Source of the DNA: Rhizobium sp. Q54
Lineage (GTDB): Bacteria; Pseudomonadota; Alphaproteobacteria; Reyranellales; Reyranellaceae
Reading direction: 5' to 3'
DNA: 45,232 nucleotides
Assembly: GCA_945903635.1 (NCBI GenBank)
Contig: CAMDOT010000020.1
Location: 1-45,232 of the forward strand
The stretch's first letter is position 1. Each line of letters starts with the position of its first letter. Both the position numbers and the translations under genes were made by a program. Under the pieces are notes generated by a model. The model saw nothing but the letters and a program-made list of their open reading frames with translations. It was not told where the DNA came from and made no database searches. Below are positions 1 to 11,200 of the stretch, piece by piece.

Positions 1-1268
<1,268 letters not shown>

Positions 1269-1309
1269 TCCTGCACACAATCAACAACTCAAGACCCGAG
1301 GGAAGACCG

Positions 1310-2641
1310 ATGAGAGTCAAGTTCAACACAGTGACAGCCGGCCTGGGGGCGGCTGCCACGCTGCTCCTGCCGGCGCTCGCGCTGGCTCAAGCCGCCGCGA
1401 CGGCCGCTCCGGCAGCAGCGCCCAAGCTCGACACCGGCGACACCGCCTGGATGCTGACCTCGACGGCGCTCGTCCTGATGATGACCATTCCCGGTCTGGC
1501 GCTGTTCTACGGCGGCATGGTGCGCAAGAAGAACCTGCTCGCCACGGTCATGCAGAGCTTCGCCATCACCTGCATGATCTCCGTGCTCTGGCTGATCGTG
1601 GGCTACAGCCTCGCCTTCACGTCGGGCAGCACCATCGTCGGTGGATTGAGCCGGATCTTCCTGAGAGGGCTGACGCTCGACAGCATCCATGATCTCGCCA
1701 AGACCATCCCGGAATCGGTGTTCATCTGCTTCCAGCTCACCTTCGCCATCATCACGCCGGCGCTGATCGCCGGTGCCTTCGCCGAACGCATGAAGTTCTC
1801 GGCGATGATGTGGTTCATGGCGCTGTGGTCGCTGATCGTCTACGCGCCGGTCGCCCATTGGGTGTGGGGCGGCGGCTTCCTCGGCGACTGGGGCGTCCTC
1901 GACTACGCCGGCGGCACCGTCGTGCACATCAACGCCGGCGTCGCCGGTCTGGTGTGCGCGCTCGTCATCGGCAAGCGCAAGGGTTTCGGCACCGAGAACA
2001 TGGCGCCGCATAACCTGGTCTACTCGGTGATCGGCGCCTCGCTGCTGTGGGTCGGCTGGTTCGGCTTCAATGCCGGCTCGGCGGTCGGTGCCAGCGGCAA
2101 CGCCGGCATGGCGATGGCGGTCACGCAGTTCGCCGCAGCGGCGGCGGCGCTCGCCTGGATGTTCGCGGAGTGGGTGACGCGCGGCAAGCCGTCGGTCCTC
2201 GGCATCATCTCGGGTGCAGTGGCTGGCCTCGTTGCCATCACTCCGGCCTCGGGCTTCGTCAATCCCATGGGCTCGCTGGTCATTGGCATCGTCGCCGGAC
2301 TGGTCTGCTTCTGGGGTGCCACGGGCCTCAAGAAGGCGATGGGCTACGACGACTCACTCGATGCCTTCGGCGTCCACGGCATCGGCGGCTTCGTCGGCGC
2401 GATCCTGACCGGTGTTTTCGCCGTCGAGGTGATCGGCGGCGAGGGCAAGAAGGGCCTGATCGACGGCAACGCCGGCCAGGTCCTGACCCAGCTCTGGGGC
2501 ACGCTGGTCGTCATCGCCTGGTGCGCCATTGGTACCTTCATCATCCTCAAGGTCGTCGATGCCCTGATCGGCCTGCGCGTGACCAACGAAGAGGAAGTCG
2601 AAGGTCTCGACATCAACCTCCACGGCGAGACGGTCCACTAA
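1310..2641 (+). CDS. amtB: Ammonium transporter, first copy
   Basis: 443-residue Amt/Rh ammonium channel of the inner membrane, partner of the GlnK just upstream. The start at 1310 follows GAGGGA at 1298-1303 and gives a cleavable signal peptide ending LALALAQ, typical of bacterial Amt proteins, followed by about eleven membrane helices. Pore residues are recognisable: Asp198 in DYAGG, and the twin histidines His206 (VVHIN) and His356 (FGVHG). The C-terminal tail carries the conserved GLR...DEEEVEGLD-type cytoplasmic segment (here TNEEEVEGLD) that contacts PII proteins. A strong terminator follows. Length and motifs are complete, so it should be functional. Confidence 0.97.
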   Translation: MRVKFNTVTAGLGAAATLLLPALALAQAAATAAPAAAPKLDTGDTAWMLTSTALVLMMTIPGLALFYGGMVRKKNLLATVMQSFAITCMISVLWLIVGYSLAFTSGSTIVGGLSRIFLRGLTLDSIHDLAKTIPESVFICFQLTFAIITPALIAGAFAERMKFSAMMWFMALWSLIVYAPVAHWVWGGGFLGDWGVLDYAGGTVVHINAGVAGLVCALVIGKRKGFGTENMAPHNLVYSVIGASLLWVGWFGFNAGSAVGASGNAGMAMAVTQFAAAAAALAWMFAEWVTRGKPSVLGIISGAVAGLVAITPASGFVNPMGSLVIGIVAGLVCFWGATGLKKAMGYDDSLDAFGVHGIGGFVGAILTGVFAVEVIGGEGKKGLIDGNAGQVLTQLWGTLVVIAWCAIGTFIILKVVDALIGLRVTNEEEVEGLDINLHGETVH

Positions 2642-3163
<522 letters not shown>

Positions 3164-3171
3164 GTTTCAAG

Positions 3172-3207
3172 CAAGACACTCGCAAATAACAAGATACTCG
3201 CAAATAA
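3172..3207 (+). repeat. 18-bp tandem repeat between glnK and amtB (second pair)
   Basis: Two abutting 18-base units, 3172-3189 and 3190-3207, each CAAGA(C/T)ACTCGCAAATAA, differing at one base. They fill most of the 65-base gap, just before the purine-rich ribosome site of amtB. Confidence 0.9.
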
Positions 3208-3228
3208 GAAGACGACACGGGGGAAACG

Positions 3229-4545
3229 ATGCTGAAGGTGATCGCGCGCACGGGCGCGCTGGCGATGCTTGTCATGTCGGCAGGCACGACGGTATGGGCC
3301 GCGGACAAGCCTCAGATCGATACCGGCGACACCGCCTGGCTGCTGGTGGCCACGGCGCTGGTCCTGATGATGAATATCCCGGGTCTGTCGCTGTTTTACG
3401 CCGGCATGGTGCGCAAGAAGAATGTCCTGGCGACAGCCGTGCAGGCCTTTGCCGTCGCGGCGCTGGTGACGGTTCTGTGGTTCATGGTCGGCTATTCGCT
3501 GGCCTTCACCGATGGCGGTGCCCTGAATGGTGCCATCGGATCGCTGTCGCGGGCCTTCGGCGCGGGCCTCCAGGGCAGTGTCCATGAGCTCGCCAAGACA
3601 GTGCCGGAGAACGTCTTCCTGATGTATCAGGCGACCTTCGCCGTCATCACGCCAGCGATCATCGCCGGCGCCTTCGCCGAGCGCATGAAGTTCTCGGCCA
3701 TGTTGTGGTTCATGGCGCTGTGGCTGCTGTTCGTCTATGTCCCGGTGGCGCACTGGGTGTGGGGCGGCGGCTTCCTCGGGACCGCGGGCGTTCTTGATTT
3801 TGCCGGCGGCCTGGTTGTCCATCTCAATGCCGGCATCGCCGGCCTCGTCTGCTGCATCGTCATCGGCAAGCGCCACGGCTATGGCACTGAATACATGGCG
3901 CCGCACAACCTGGTCCTCACCCTGGTCGGCACGTCGCTGCTGTGGGTCGGCTGGTTCGGCTTCAATGCCGGCTCGGCCCTGTCGTCGGGCGAACTGGCGG
4001 GCAGCGCCATGCTGAACACCCACATCTCGGCCGCTGTTGCGGCACTGGTCTGGATGTCGATCGAATGGGCAAGCCGGGGCAAGCCCTCCGTCCTCGGCAT
4101 CCTGTCGGGCGCGGTGGCCGGTCTCGGCACGATCACGCCCGCCGCCGGTTACGTCGAACCTTGGGCCGCCATGCTGATCGGGGTCGCGGCTGGTGCCATC
4201 TGTTATTGGGCGTCCGTGGTCCTGAAGACGCGGCTCGGCTACGACGATTCGCTCGACGTCTTTGGCGTCCACGGTGTCGGCGGCATCGTGGGTTCGATCC
4301 TGGTCGGCGTATTTGCCACCCGGGCCATCAACGACGTCGCCAAGGGCCAGCCGGTTGGTCTGGTCGACGGCAACGCCGGCCAGATCCTGACCCAGCTCTA
4401 CGGCGTGGTGGTGGTCAGCGCGTTTTGCGCGGTGGCGACCTGGGTGATCCTGAAGATCGTCGACGCGATGGTCGGACTCCGGGTCACGCGCGACGAAGAG
4501 GTCGAAGGCCTCGACACCGCCTTGCATGGCGAGCGGGTGCAGTAG
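3229..4545 (+). CDS. amtB: Ammonium transporter, second copy
   Basis: 438-residue Amt/Rh channel, clearly a paralogue of the first amtB. It starts at ATG 3229 behind GGGGGAA, with a signal peptide ending TVWAAD and then the helices of the Amt fold. The pore Asp190 (DFAGG) and twin histidines His198 (VVHLN) and His348 (FGVHG) are present, and the tail keeps the DEEVEGLD segment that binds PII. It is co-oriented with its own PII gene 65 bases upstream. No terminator is obvious in the 190 bases that follow. Both copies are intact, so this is a retained duplication and not a decayed one. Confidence 0.96.
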   Translation: MLKVIARTGALAMLVMSAGTTVWAADKPQIDTGDTAWLLVATALVLMMNIPGLSLFYAGMVRKKNVLATAVQAFAVAALVTVLWFMVGYSLAFTDGGALNGAIGSLSRAFGAGLQGSVHELAKTVPENVFLMYQATFAVITPAIIAGAFAERMKFSAMLWFMALWLLFVYVPVAHWVWGGGFLGTAGVLDFAGGLVVHLNAGIAGLVCCIVIGKRHGYGTEYMAPHNLVLTLVGTSLLWVGWFGFNAGSALSSGELAGSAMLNTHISAAVAALVWMSIEWASRGKPSVLGILSGAVAGLGTITPAAGYVEPWAAMLIGVAAGAICYWASVVLKTRLGYDDSLDVFGVHGVGGIVGSILVGVFATRAINDVAKGQPVGLVDGNAGQILTQLYGVVVVSAFCAVATWVILKIVDAMVGLRVTRDEEVEGLDTALHGERVQ

Positions 4546-4624
4546 ACCCCCCTAGTGTTAGTGGCTCGGATGAAGGCAGGCCCCAAGCCCTTCTTCCGTC
4601 TGAGGAAAGTGACCTATTCCATTG

Positions 4625-4653
4625 TTGTTATTGGCTAATTTGTCTCATACAAT
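4625..4653 (+). promoter_or_regulatory. Candidate sigma-70 promoter for the aminotransferase-ftsK unit
   Basis: TTGTTA (4625-4630), a 17-base spacer and TACAAT (4648-4653), with a start expected near 4660. It lies in an AT-rich patch that stands out from the GC-rich surroundings, about 80 bases before the aminotransferase ATG. Confidence 0.55.
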
Positions 4654-4738
4654 AAGCCGATAGCAAGTCTGCTCGAACCCCTTCGGGCGGGTGTTGCCGC
4701 TTTGCTTCGGCCTGATATGGCCCAGTGGATGGCTCTGT

Positions 4739-5944
4739 ATGTTCAACCCGCGCCTGACGGAAACGCTGACTGACTTTCCGTTCGCACGGCTGAACGCGTT
4801 GTTGGCCCCCCTCGCGCCACCCGCCCACCTGCCGATGATCAACATGTCGGTCGGCGAGCCGCAGGGAGCGATGCCCGCCTTCGCCCGCCAGATCGTGATC
4901 GACGAGGTCGACGGCTGGAACAAATACCCGCCCAACCAGGGCCTGCCTGATCTCAACGCTGCGATCTGCGAGTGGCTGACGCGGCGCTACAAGCTGCCCA
5001 AGGGCCTGCTCGATCCCGACCAGCATGTCCATCCGACGGCCGGCAGCAAGGAAGGCGTCTACGTCATCGCCACCGTCGCCACGCCGCAGGAAAAGGGCGG
5101 CGGCAAGCCGGTCGTGGCACTGCCCAATCCCTTCTACCAGGCCTATCTCGGCGGCGCGGTCCTCTCCGGCGGCGAACCGCTGCTGGTCAACGCCAATGCC
5201 GAGAACGGTTTCCTGCCGGAATTCGACAAGATCGACGAAGCGACGTGGAAGCGCATGTCGGTCGTCTATCTCTGTTCGCCGGCCAATCCGCAGGGCGCCA
5301 TCGCGAGCATGGACTACCTGCAGAATCTCCTTCGGCTCTGCCGCAAGCACGACGCCGTGCTCGCCCTCGACGAATGCTATGCCGAGATCTACACCGGCCA
5401 GGCGCCGGTCGGTGGCCTCGCGGCGGCGCTGGCAATGGACGAAACGGGCGGTAAGGATCCGTTCTGCAACCTCGCGGTCTTCCATTCGCTCTCCAAGCGC
5501 TCCAATGCCGCCGGTCTGCGCTCGGGCTTCATGGCGGGCGATCCCAAACTGGTGGCGATGATGCTGCGCTGGCGCACCTACGGCGGACCGCAGATCCCGT
5601 TTGCCGTCCAGAAGGCGTCGGCGGCGCTATGGCGCGAAGAGACCCATCCCGTCGAGACGCGGGAGTGGTACCGCAAGAATTTCCGGGTGGCCGAGCAGAT
5701 CCTGCACAACCGCTTCGGCTACTACACGCCGGGCGGCGGCTTCTTCCTGTGGCTCGACGTCGGTGACGGCGAGGAGGCCACGCGCAGGCTTTGGGCCGAG
5801 GCGCACCTCAAGGTGTTGCCGGGCAGCTTTGCCTGCCGCGAGACGGGCGGCATCAATACCGCCCAGCGCTACATCCGCGTGGCGCTGGTGCATGACGAGA
5901 AGACCACGCGCGAGGGGCTGACCCGCCTCGCCGCGGTGCTGTAG
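4739..5944 (+). CDS. dapC: PLP aminotransferase, N-succinyldiaminopimelate aminotransferase-like
   Basis: 401-residue class I/II PLP enzyme of fold type I. Its opening [25 protein letters not shown] start and the active-site block [16 protein letters not shown], with the Schiff-base Lys at about 253, match the DapC-type succinyldiaminopimelate transaminases of lysine and peptidoglycan biosynthesis. The PLP-ring Asp and Tyr lie in [11 protein letters not shown], and the substrate Arg is expected in the C-terminal third. ATG 4739 is preferred; the frame stays open upstream. It runs into ftsK with a 16-base gap, so the two are probably co-transcribed. A broader aminotransferase specificity cannot be excluded by reading alone. 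Confidence 0.8.
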   Translation: MFNPRLTETLTDFPFARLNALLAPLAPPAHLPMINMSVGEPQGAMPAFARQIVIDEVDGWNKYPPNQGLPDLNAAICEWLTRRYKLPKGLLDPDQHVHPTAGSKEGVYVIATVATPQEKGGGKPVVALPNPFYQAYLGGAVLSGGEPLLVNANAENGFLPEFDKIDEATWKRMSVVYLCSPANPQGAIASMDYLQNLLRLCRKHDAVLALDECYAEIYTGQAPVGGLAAALAMDETGGKDPFCNLAVFHSLSKRSNAAGLRSGFMAGDPKLVAMMLRWRTYGGPQIPFAVQKASAALWREETHPVETREWYRKNFRVAEQILHNRFGYYTPGGGFFLWLDVGDGEEATRRLWAEAHLKVLPGSFACRETGGINTAQRYIRVALVHDEKTTREGLTRLAAVL

Positions 5945-5960
5945 GGAGCGCAAAAGCGCG

Positions 5961-8786
5961 ATGGCCATGATCGGCGCCACTTCCGCGATGCCCCGCAAGA
6001 CGGCGATCCTGCCGGAGGGCGGGCGCGACTTCCTGCGCCGCCGCATGATGGAGCTGGTGGGCGCCGGCGTCGCCGCGGCGGGCGTTGCGTTGCTGCTGGC
6101 CCTGTTCACCTACAGTCCGGGCGATCCTTCGCTCAATCACGCCACGGGTCGCGCCCCGCACAATCTCGTGGGTATTTCCGGCGCCTACATCTCCGACGTC
6201 CTGCTCCAGACCTTCGGGCTCGCCATCATTCTTGTGCCGGTGGCGCTGATCACCTGGGGCGTCCGGATGCTGCGCACCCACCACCTCGGTTTCTTCGGAC
6301 TGCGGTTGTCGTTGCTGCTGCTGGCGCTGCTGATGATGAGCGTGGCGTGCGTTGGCCTGGGCGACGTCGGCAGTGCCGCGACACACGCCGGGCCCGGCGG
6401 ACTGGTGGGCCTGGCCCTCGTCGGCCGCTTCCGCGAGATGGTCCTCACCCATTCGAGCGGCGGCAGTCTTGCCCTGATCGAGCCCGTCTGCGCGGCGCTG
6501 GCGTTCATTGCGATGGCGCCGGCACTCGGCATGAACCGGACCGACCTGCCGTTGATCTTCCGCATCCTGCGCGCGCCTTTCCTCTGGAGCATGTGGCTGG
6601 TCCGGGCCGGCGTCGCCCTGTGGCGCGGCAAGCCGCAGACGCTCGACGAGGATGCCGATCTTCCGGCGCCGTCGCTGGGCTATGCCGAGATCCCCGGCGA
6701 AATCGACGCCAGCCAGTACGATCCGAGCCACTTCGAGCCGCGTATCGAGCAGATTCCCGACGAAGGCACGCCGATGCCGCCGCGTGACTCCCTGCTGGTC
6801 GATGCACCCTATGCGCCGATCGAGCGTCAGGCGCCGGCGATTCCCGACTCGCCAGTGCCGCTCGACCCGCATGCGCCGGGCATCTCAGAGGGAGCGGCCG
6901 ACTCGGTGCGGGAGCGGACGTTGTTCGACCGCCTGGCTGGTCTCCGGATCGAGCCGTTCCTCGCCCGTCGCAACGTCCAGGCCACAGCGCGGGACGATGA
7001 CGAGCCGCCGATGGGCGCGCGACGGGAAGCCGTCGATGAAGCGGTCGATGTCGCGCCGCCGTTGTCGCCGGAGTTTCCGGTCGGGGAGCCCGCGATCGAG
7101 CCGATCGATGACGACAATCCTTTCACGCCCGACGCGCTGCCGGTTGAGCAGGTGGCGGCCGTTGCCGCAACGCCCGGCGTAAAGATTATTCCCCGCAAGG
7201 CCGGCGGGCTCACCCAGGGCAAGCGCGCCGCCAAGGCCGGCCAACGCGAACTCGATCTTGCGGCCGGCGAATACAAGCTGCCGCCACTCGACATCCTGTC
7301 GCTGCCCTCGCGCGTCAACGCCCAGCCCAAGATCGACGAAGAGGCGCTGGAGCAGAACGCCCGTCTGCTCGAGACCGTGCTCGACGATTTCGGCGTCAAG
7401 GGGCAGATCGTGAAGGTGCGGCCGGGTCCGGTCGTGACGCTCTACGAGCTCGAGCCCGCGCCGGGCACCAAGTCGAGCCGCGTCATTGGCCTCGCCGACG
7501 ACATCGCCCGCTCGATGAGCGCCGTCTCCGCACGCGTCGCCACCGTGCCGGGCCGCAACGTCATCGGCATCGAGCTGCCCAACGCCAAGCGCGAGACGGT
7601 GTTCCTGCGCGAGCTGCTGTCGACGCGCCACTATGAGGATACCCGCCTCGGCCTGCCGCTGGCGCTGGGCAAGGATATTGGCGGCGATCCGGTGATCGCC
7701 GACCTCGCCCGCATGCCGCATCTGCTGATCGGCGGCACCACCGGCTCGGGCAAGTCGGTGGCCGTCAACACCATGATCCTGTCGCTGCTCTACCGACTGA
7801 CGCCGGATCAGTGCCGCTTCATCATGATCGATCCCAAGATGCTGGAACTCAGTGTCTACCAGGACATTCCGCATCTGCTGACGCCCGTCGTCACCGAGCC
7901 GCGCAAGGCCATCGTCGCCCTGAAGTGGGTGGTGCGCGAGATGGAAGACCGCTATCGCGCCATGAGCGCGGTCGGCGTCCGCAACATCGCGGGCTACAAC
8001 GAGAAGCTGATCGAAACGGCGCGCAAGGGCACCTCGCTCACCCGCAAGATCCAGACCGGCATCGATCCCGAGACGCGCAAGCCCACCTTCGAAGACGAGG
8101 AGATGGACCTCACGCCGCTGCCGTTCATCGTCGTCATCATCGACGAGATGGCCGACCTGATGCTGGTCGCCGGCAAGGAGATCGAGGCGACCGTGCAGCG
8201 TCTCGCGCAGATGGCGCGCGCCGCCGGCATCCATGTCGTGATGGCCACGCAGCGGCCGTCGGTCGATGTCATCACCGGCACCATCAAGGCCAACTTCCCG
8301 ACCCGTATCTCCTTCCAGGTGACGTCCAAGATCGACAGCCGCACCATCCTGGGCGAGCAGGGCGGCGAGCAGCTGCTGGGCCAGGGCGACATGCTGTACA
8401 TGGCCGGCGGCGGCAAGATCGCGCGCGTGCACGGGCCGTTCGTGTCGGATGGCGAGGTCGAGGAGGTGGTGCGCCATCTGCGCGCCCAGGGCGCGCCGGC
8501 CTACATCGAATCGGTCACCGACGATCCCGACGCCGAGGGCCAGGGAACGGGGTTGCCGGGCGACGGCGAGGAGGTCGAGAGCGACCAGCTCTACGATCAG
8601 GCGATCGCGCTCGTGGCGCGCGAGCGCAAGTGCAGCACAAGCTTCATCCAGCGTTACCTGCAGATCGGCTACAACCGCGCCGCCCGCATCGTCGAGCGCA
8701 TGGAGCGCGAGGGGGTCGTCAGTTCCGCCAACCACGTCGGCAAACGCGAGGTTCTGGCGCGCGACATCGATGATCGCGAACGCTGA
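5961..8786 (+). CDS. ftsK: DNA translocase FtsK
   Basis: 941-residue septal DNA pump that coordinates chromosome segregation with division. The first 200 or so residues contain about four to five membrane helices, followed by a long acidic, Pro-rich linker (roughly 220-450). The motor domain has Walker [11 protein letters not shown] near residue 590, Walker [12 protein letters not shown], and the [12 protein letters not shown] segment. The C-terminal gamma winged helix (about 870-935, with [20 protein letters not shown]) reads KOPS-type polarity signals in known FtsK. Length is usual for alphaproteobacteria. It starts 16 bases after the aminotransferase and ends in a 144-base gap with no clear terminator. 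Confidence 0.97.
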   Translation: MAMIGATSAMPRKTAILPEGGRDFLRRRMMELVGAGVAAAGVALLLALFTYSPGDPSLNHATGRAPHNLVGISGAYISDVLLQTFGLAIILVPVALITWGVRMLRTHHLGFFGLRLSLLLLALLMMSVACVGLGDVGSAATHAGPGGLVGLALVGRFREMVLTHSSGGSLALIEPVCAALAFIAMAPALGMNRTDLPLIFRILRAPFLWSMWLVRAGVALWRGKPQTLDEDADLPAPSLGYAEIPGEIDASQYDPSHFEPRIEQIPDEGTPMPPRDSLLVDAPYAPIERQAPAIPDSPVPLDPHAPGISEGAADSVRERTLFDRLAGLRIEPFLARRNVQATARDDDEPPMGARREAVDEAVDVAPPLSPEFPVGEPAIEPIDDDNPFTPDALPVEQVAAVAATPGVKIIPRKAGGLTQGKRAAKAGQRELDLAAGEYKLPPLDILSLPSRVNAQPKIDEEALEQNARLLETVLDDFGVKGQIVKVRPGPVVTLYELEPAPGTKSSRVIGLADDIARSMSAVSARVATVPGRNVIGIELPNAKRETVFLRELLSTRHYEDTRLGLPLALGKDIGGDPVIADLARMPHLLIGGTTGSGKSVAVNTMILSLLYRLTPDQCRFIMIDPKMLELSVYQDIPHLLTPVVTEPRKAIVALKWVVREMEDRYRAMSAVGVRNIAGYNEKLIETARKGTSLTRKIQTGIDPETRKPTFEDEEMDLTPLPFIVVIIDEMADLMLVAGKEIEATVQRLAQMARAAGIHVVMATQRPSVDVITGTIKANFPTRISFQVTSKIDSRTILGEQGGEQLLGQGDMLYMAGGGKIARVHGPFVSDGEVEEVVRHLRAQGAPAYIESVTDDPDAEGQGTGLPGDGEEVESDQLYDQAIALVARERKCSTSFIQRYLQIGYNRAARIVERMEREGVVSSANHVGKREVLARDIDDRER

Positions 8787-8930
8787 CGGCGCGGGTACCT
8801 TTCATCCATCCCGGCCGAGATGGACGGCCTGATGCAAATACCAAGGACAGCCTGAGACCGCCGTTGCGGGCAGGCCGGAATCCATTACTTTCTGGCGGGA
8901 CCGCGGGAGATCGCCGCAGGACTGGGGACG

Positions 8931-10622
8931 ATGACCGACCATATTGAGCCGGCAAACCTGCCAACAGCGGAAGCGCATCGCCGGCGCCGCATTCCCCTGA
9001 TCTGGATCATTCCGGTTCTCACCGGCCTGATCGCCGCCTGGCTGGCCTGGGATACGTTTTCCCAGCGCGGCCCGACCATCACCATCGCTTTCGATTCCGC
9101 GGCCGGGCTGACGGCCGGCCAATCCCAACTCAAGTACCGCAATGTTGTGATGGGAACGGTGAAGACCATCGCCATCGCGCCGGACCTCTCAAACGTGATC
9201 GTGACGGTCGAGACGGTGCGCGAGGCCGAGGCCCTGCTGACCGACCAGACGATCTTCTGGGTGGTCAAGCCTCAGCTCTTCGCCGGCAACGTCACCGGCC
9301 TCGATACGCTACTGTCCGGCTCCTACATCGGCATGCGGCCGACGAAAGATAAGAGCAAGCCGGAACGCAATTTCGTCGGCCAGCGGGATCCGCCCGTCCT
9401 TCAGGCTTCGGCCAAGGGCAAGACGTTCATGCTCGAGAGCAAACGGTTGGGTTCGATCAGCCTGGGCTCGCCGGTCTACTTCCGCGACCTCGAAGTCGGC
9501 ACCGTCCTCGGCTGGGATGTCGGCGACCTTGCCAGCAATGTCACCATCCATACTTTCGTGCGCGAGCCCTACGACAAGTACGTGCATGAGGACACGCTGT
9601 TCTGGAACGCCTCGGGCATTTCGATCAAGCTTACGTCGGGTGGCGTCGACGTGCAGTTCGAGTCCCTTCGGGCCGTGTTGTTGGGCGGTATCGCTTTCGA
9701 TACGTCGACGTATCCCAAGTCTCCCGTCGCAGCCCAGCATCTCCATTTCCCGCTCTATGCCAGCCAGGAAGTGGCGAAATCGTCGGGGTTCGGCCGCCAG
9801 CTACAACTCGTGTCGAATTTTTCCGGATCCGTCGCCGGTCTCTCCGTCGGCGCCGACGTGACGCTCTACGGTCTCAAGGTCGGCGAAGTCACCGACGTGG
9901 CGCTCGTCTATGATCCGAAAGGAGACCGGATCGTGGCGCCGGTGCATTACCGGATCGAGGCGGATCGCATCACGGGCATTTCCGCCGCGCAAGGCCTGCC
10001 CCCCGGCACGCTTGCCGCCGAGATGGTCAAGCGTGGGTTGCGCGCCACTCTGCAGGCGCCGAGCCTGATCACCGGGCAGAAGATCGTGGCGCTCGAGATG
10101 ATACCGGATGCTCCGCCGGCCGAACTCGAAATACAAGGCAACCTCTTCGTCGTGCCGTCGTCCGAGGTTGGCGGTTTCGACAGCATCACACGATCGGCCA
10201 ACGAACTCCTGTCCAAGATCAATCGCATCGACTTCGACCAGATCGGCCGGACCTTGTCGGCATCGCTCAAGGGCCTGGACGACATCGTCAACGGACCGCA
10301 ACTGAAGAAGACGCTGGCGGCTCTCGAGGGCACGATGGTCGAAGCCCAGGATGTCATGCGCAAGTTCGACCAGGGGGCCACGCCGGCGCTCAAGCGGCTG
10401 CCCGACATCGCGGTGCAGCTCCAGGATTCGCTCACCAAGGCAAACCGCCTGATCGGCTCGCTCGACAAGGGCTATGGCGACCAGTCGAAGTTTCTCCGCG
10501 ATATCGATCGCCTGATGCCGCAACTCACCGAGACGGCGCGCTCCATCCGTGCCTTGAGCGATCTCCTGGCTCGGCATCCCGAGGCCCTGATCAAGGGCCG
10601 CACAAACACCGGCAAGGAATGA
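8931..10622 (+). CDS. pqiB: PqiB-type MCE protein
   Basis: 563-residue MCE-family protein of the PqiB type, forming a tunnel for lipid transport between inner and outer membranes. After a basic stretch RRRRIPL there is one membrane anchor (about residues 22-42), then three MCE domains (about 47-140, 160-220 and 285-390; one carries GLTAGQSQLKYRN and another GSPVYFRDLEVG), and a long helical C-terminal region that in PqiB forms the needle. It starts at 8931 after GGGGACG. Its stop overlaps the pqiC start by ATGA. Order here is pqiB-pqiC-pqiA, whereas E. coli has pqiA-pqiB-pqiC. Confidence 0.93.
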   Translation: MTDHIEPANLPTAEAHRRRRIPLIWIIPVLTGLIAAWLAWDTFSQRGPTITIAFDSAAGLTAGQSQLKYRNVVMGTVKTIAIAPDLSNVIVTVETVREAEALLTDQTIFWVVKPQLFAGNVTGLDTLLSGSYIGMRPTKDKSKPERNFVGQRDPPVLQASAKGKTFMLESKRLGSISLGSPVYFRDLEVGTVLGWDVGDLASNVTIHTFVREPYDKYVHEDTLFWNASGISIKLTSGGVDVQFESLRAVLLGGIAFDTSTYPKSPVAAQHLHFPLYASQEVAKSSGFGRQLQLVSNFSGSVAGLSVGADVTLYGLKVGEVTDVALVYDPKGDRIVAPVHYRIEADRITGISAAQGLPPGTLAAEMVKRGLRATLQAPSLITGQKIVALEMIPDAPPAELEIQGNLFVVPSSEVGGFDSITRSANELLSKINRIDFDQIGRTLSASLKGLDDIVNGPQLKKTLAALEGTMVEAQDVMRKFDQGATPALKRLPDIAVQLQDSLTKANRLIGSLDKGYGDQSKFLRDIDRLMPQLTETARSIRALSDLLARHPEALIKGRTNTGKE

Positions 10623-11200
10623 CCGACATGATGCTGGGCCGCCGCCGCCTGTCTGCTCTCGCAGTGCCGGCCCTCGTGGGCGCCTGCGGCGCCTCGCCCG
10701 ATCCGGTTCTCTACACCATCGCCATCCGGCCTGGGCCAACCTTCCCGGGCGGCCCGCGGGTGGTGCAGGTGCGCGATATCGGCCTTGCCAGCTATCTCGA
10801 CCGCAAGGAGATCGTGCGCTCCTCCGAGGACTACAAGCTCGGCGTCATGGCCAACAACTGGTGGGGCGAGTCCCTGGGATCGCTGCTCGGCCGCGTCCTC
10901 GTCGTCGAGCTGTCGCAGCGCCTTCCCAACAGCAAGGTCTACAGCGAAAGCGGCGCCATCAACGCCGATCCCAACGCCGTGCTCGGCATCAACATCCAGC
11001 GTCTCGACACCGACAAGGCCGGCATGCTCATTCTGCTGGCTCAGGCAGCCGTGGAGTTCAACCGGCCCCGGCGCTCGGCGTCGCGTAACTTTGCCATTTC
11101 CCGTCAGCCACCGACGCCTGATGTGACGGGTCAGGTGGCGGCGATCAGCGACGCCGTGGGCGAACTCGCCGACGGGGTCGCTGCCTTGTTGCAGCCGTAG
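10619..11200 (+). CDS. pqiC: PqiC-type outer-membrane lipoprotein
   Basis: 193-residue lipoprotein of the PqiC / ABC-type transport auxiliary family. The N-terminus has an RRR n-region, a hydrophobic stretch and the lipobox LVGAC, so the mature protein should be acylated and reach the outer membrane. The family signature YTI near the mature N-terminus and the WWGESLGSLLGRVLVVELSQ segment fit PqiC, which docks the PqiB needle at the outer membrane. The start overlaps pqiB by four bases, and pqiA begins at the very next base after its stop, indicating tight translational coupling. Confidence 0.9.
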   Translation: MTDMMLGRRRLSALAVPALVGACGASPDPVLYTIAIRPGPTFPGGPRVVQVRDIGLASYLDRKEIVRSSEDYKLGVMANNWWGESLGSLLGRVLVVELSQRLPNSKVYSESGAINADPNAVLGINIQRLDTDKAGMLILLAQAAVEFNRPRRSASRNFAISRQPPTPDVTGQVAAISDAVGELADGVAALLQP

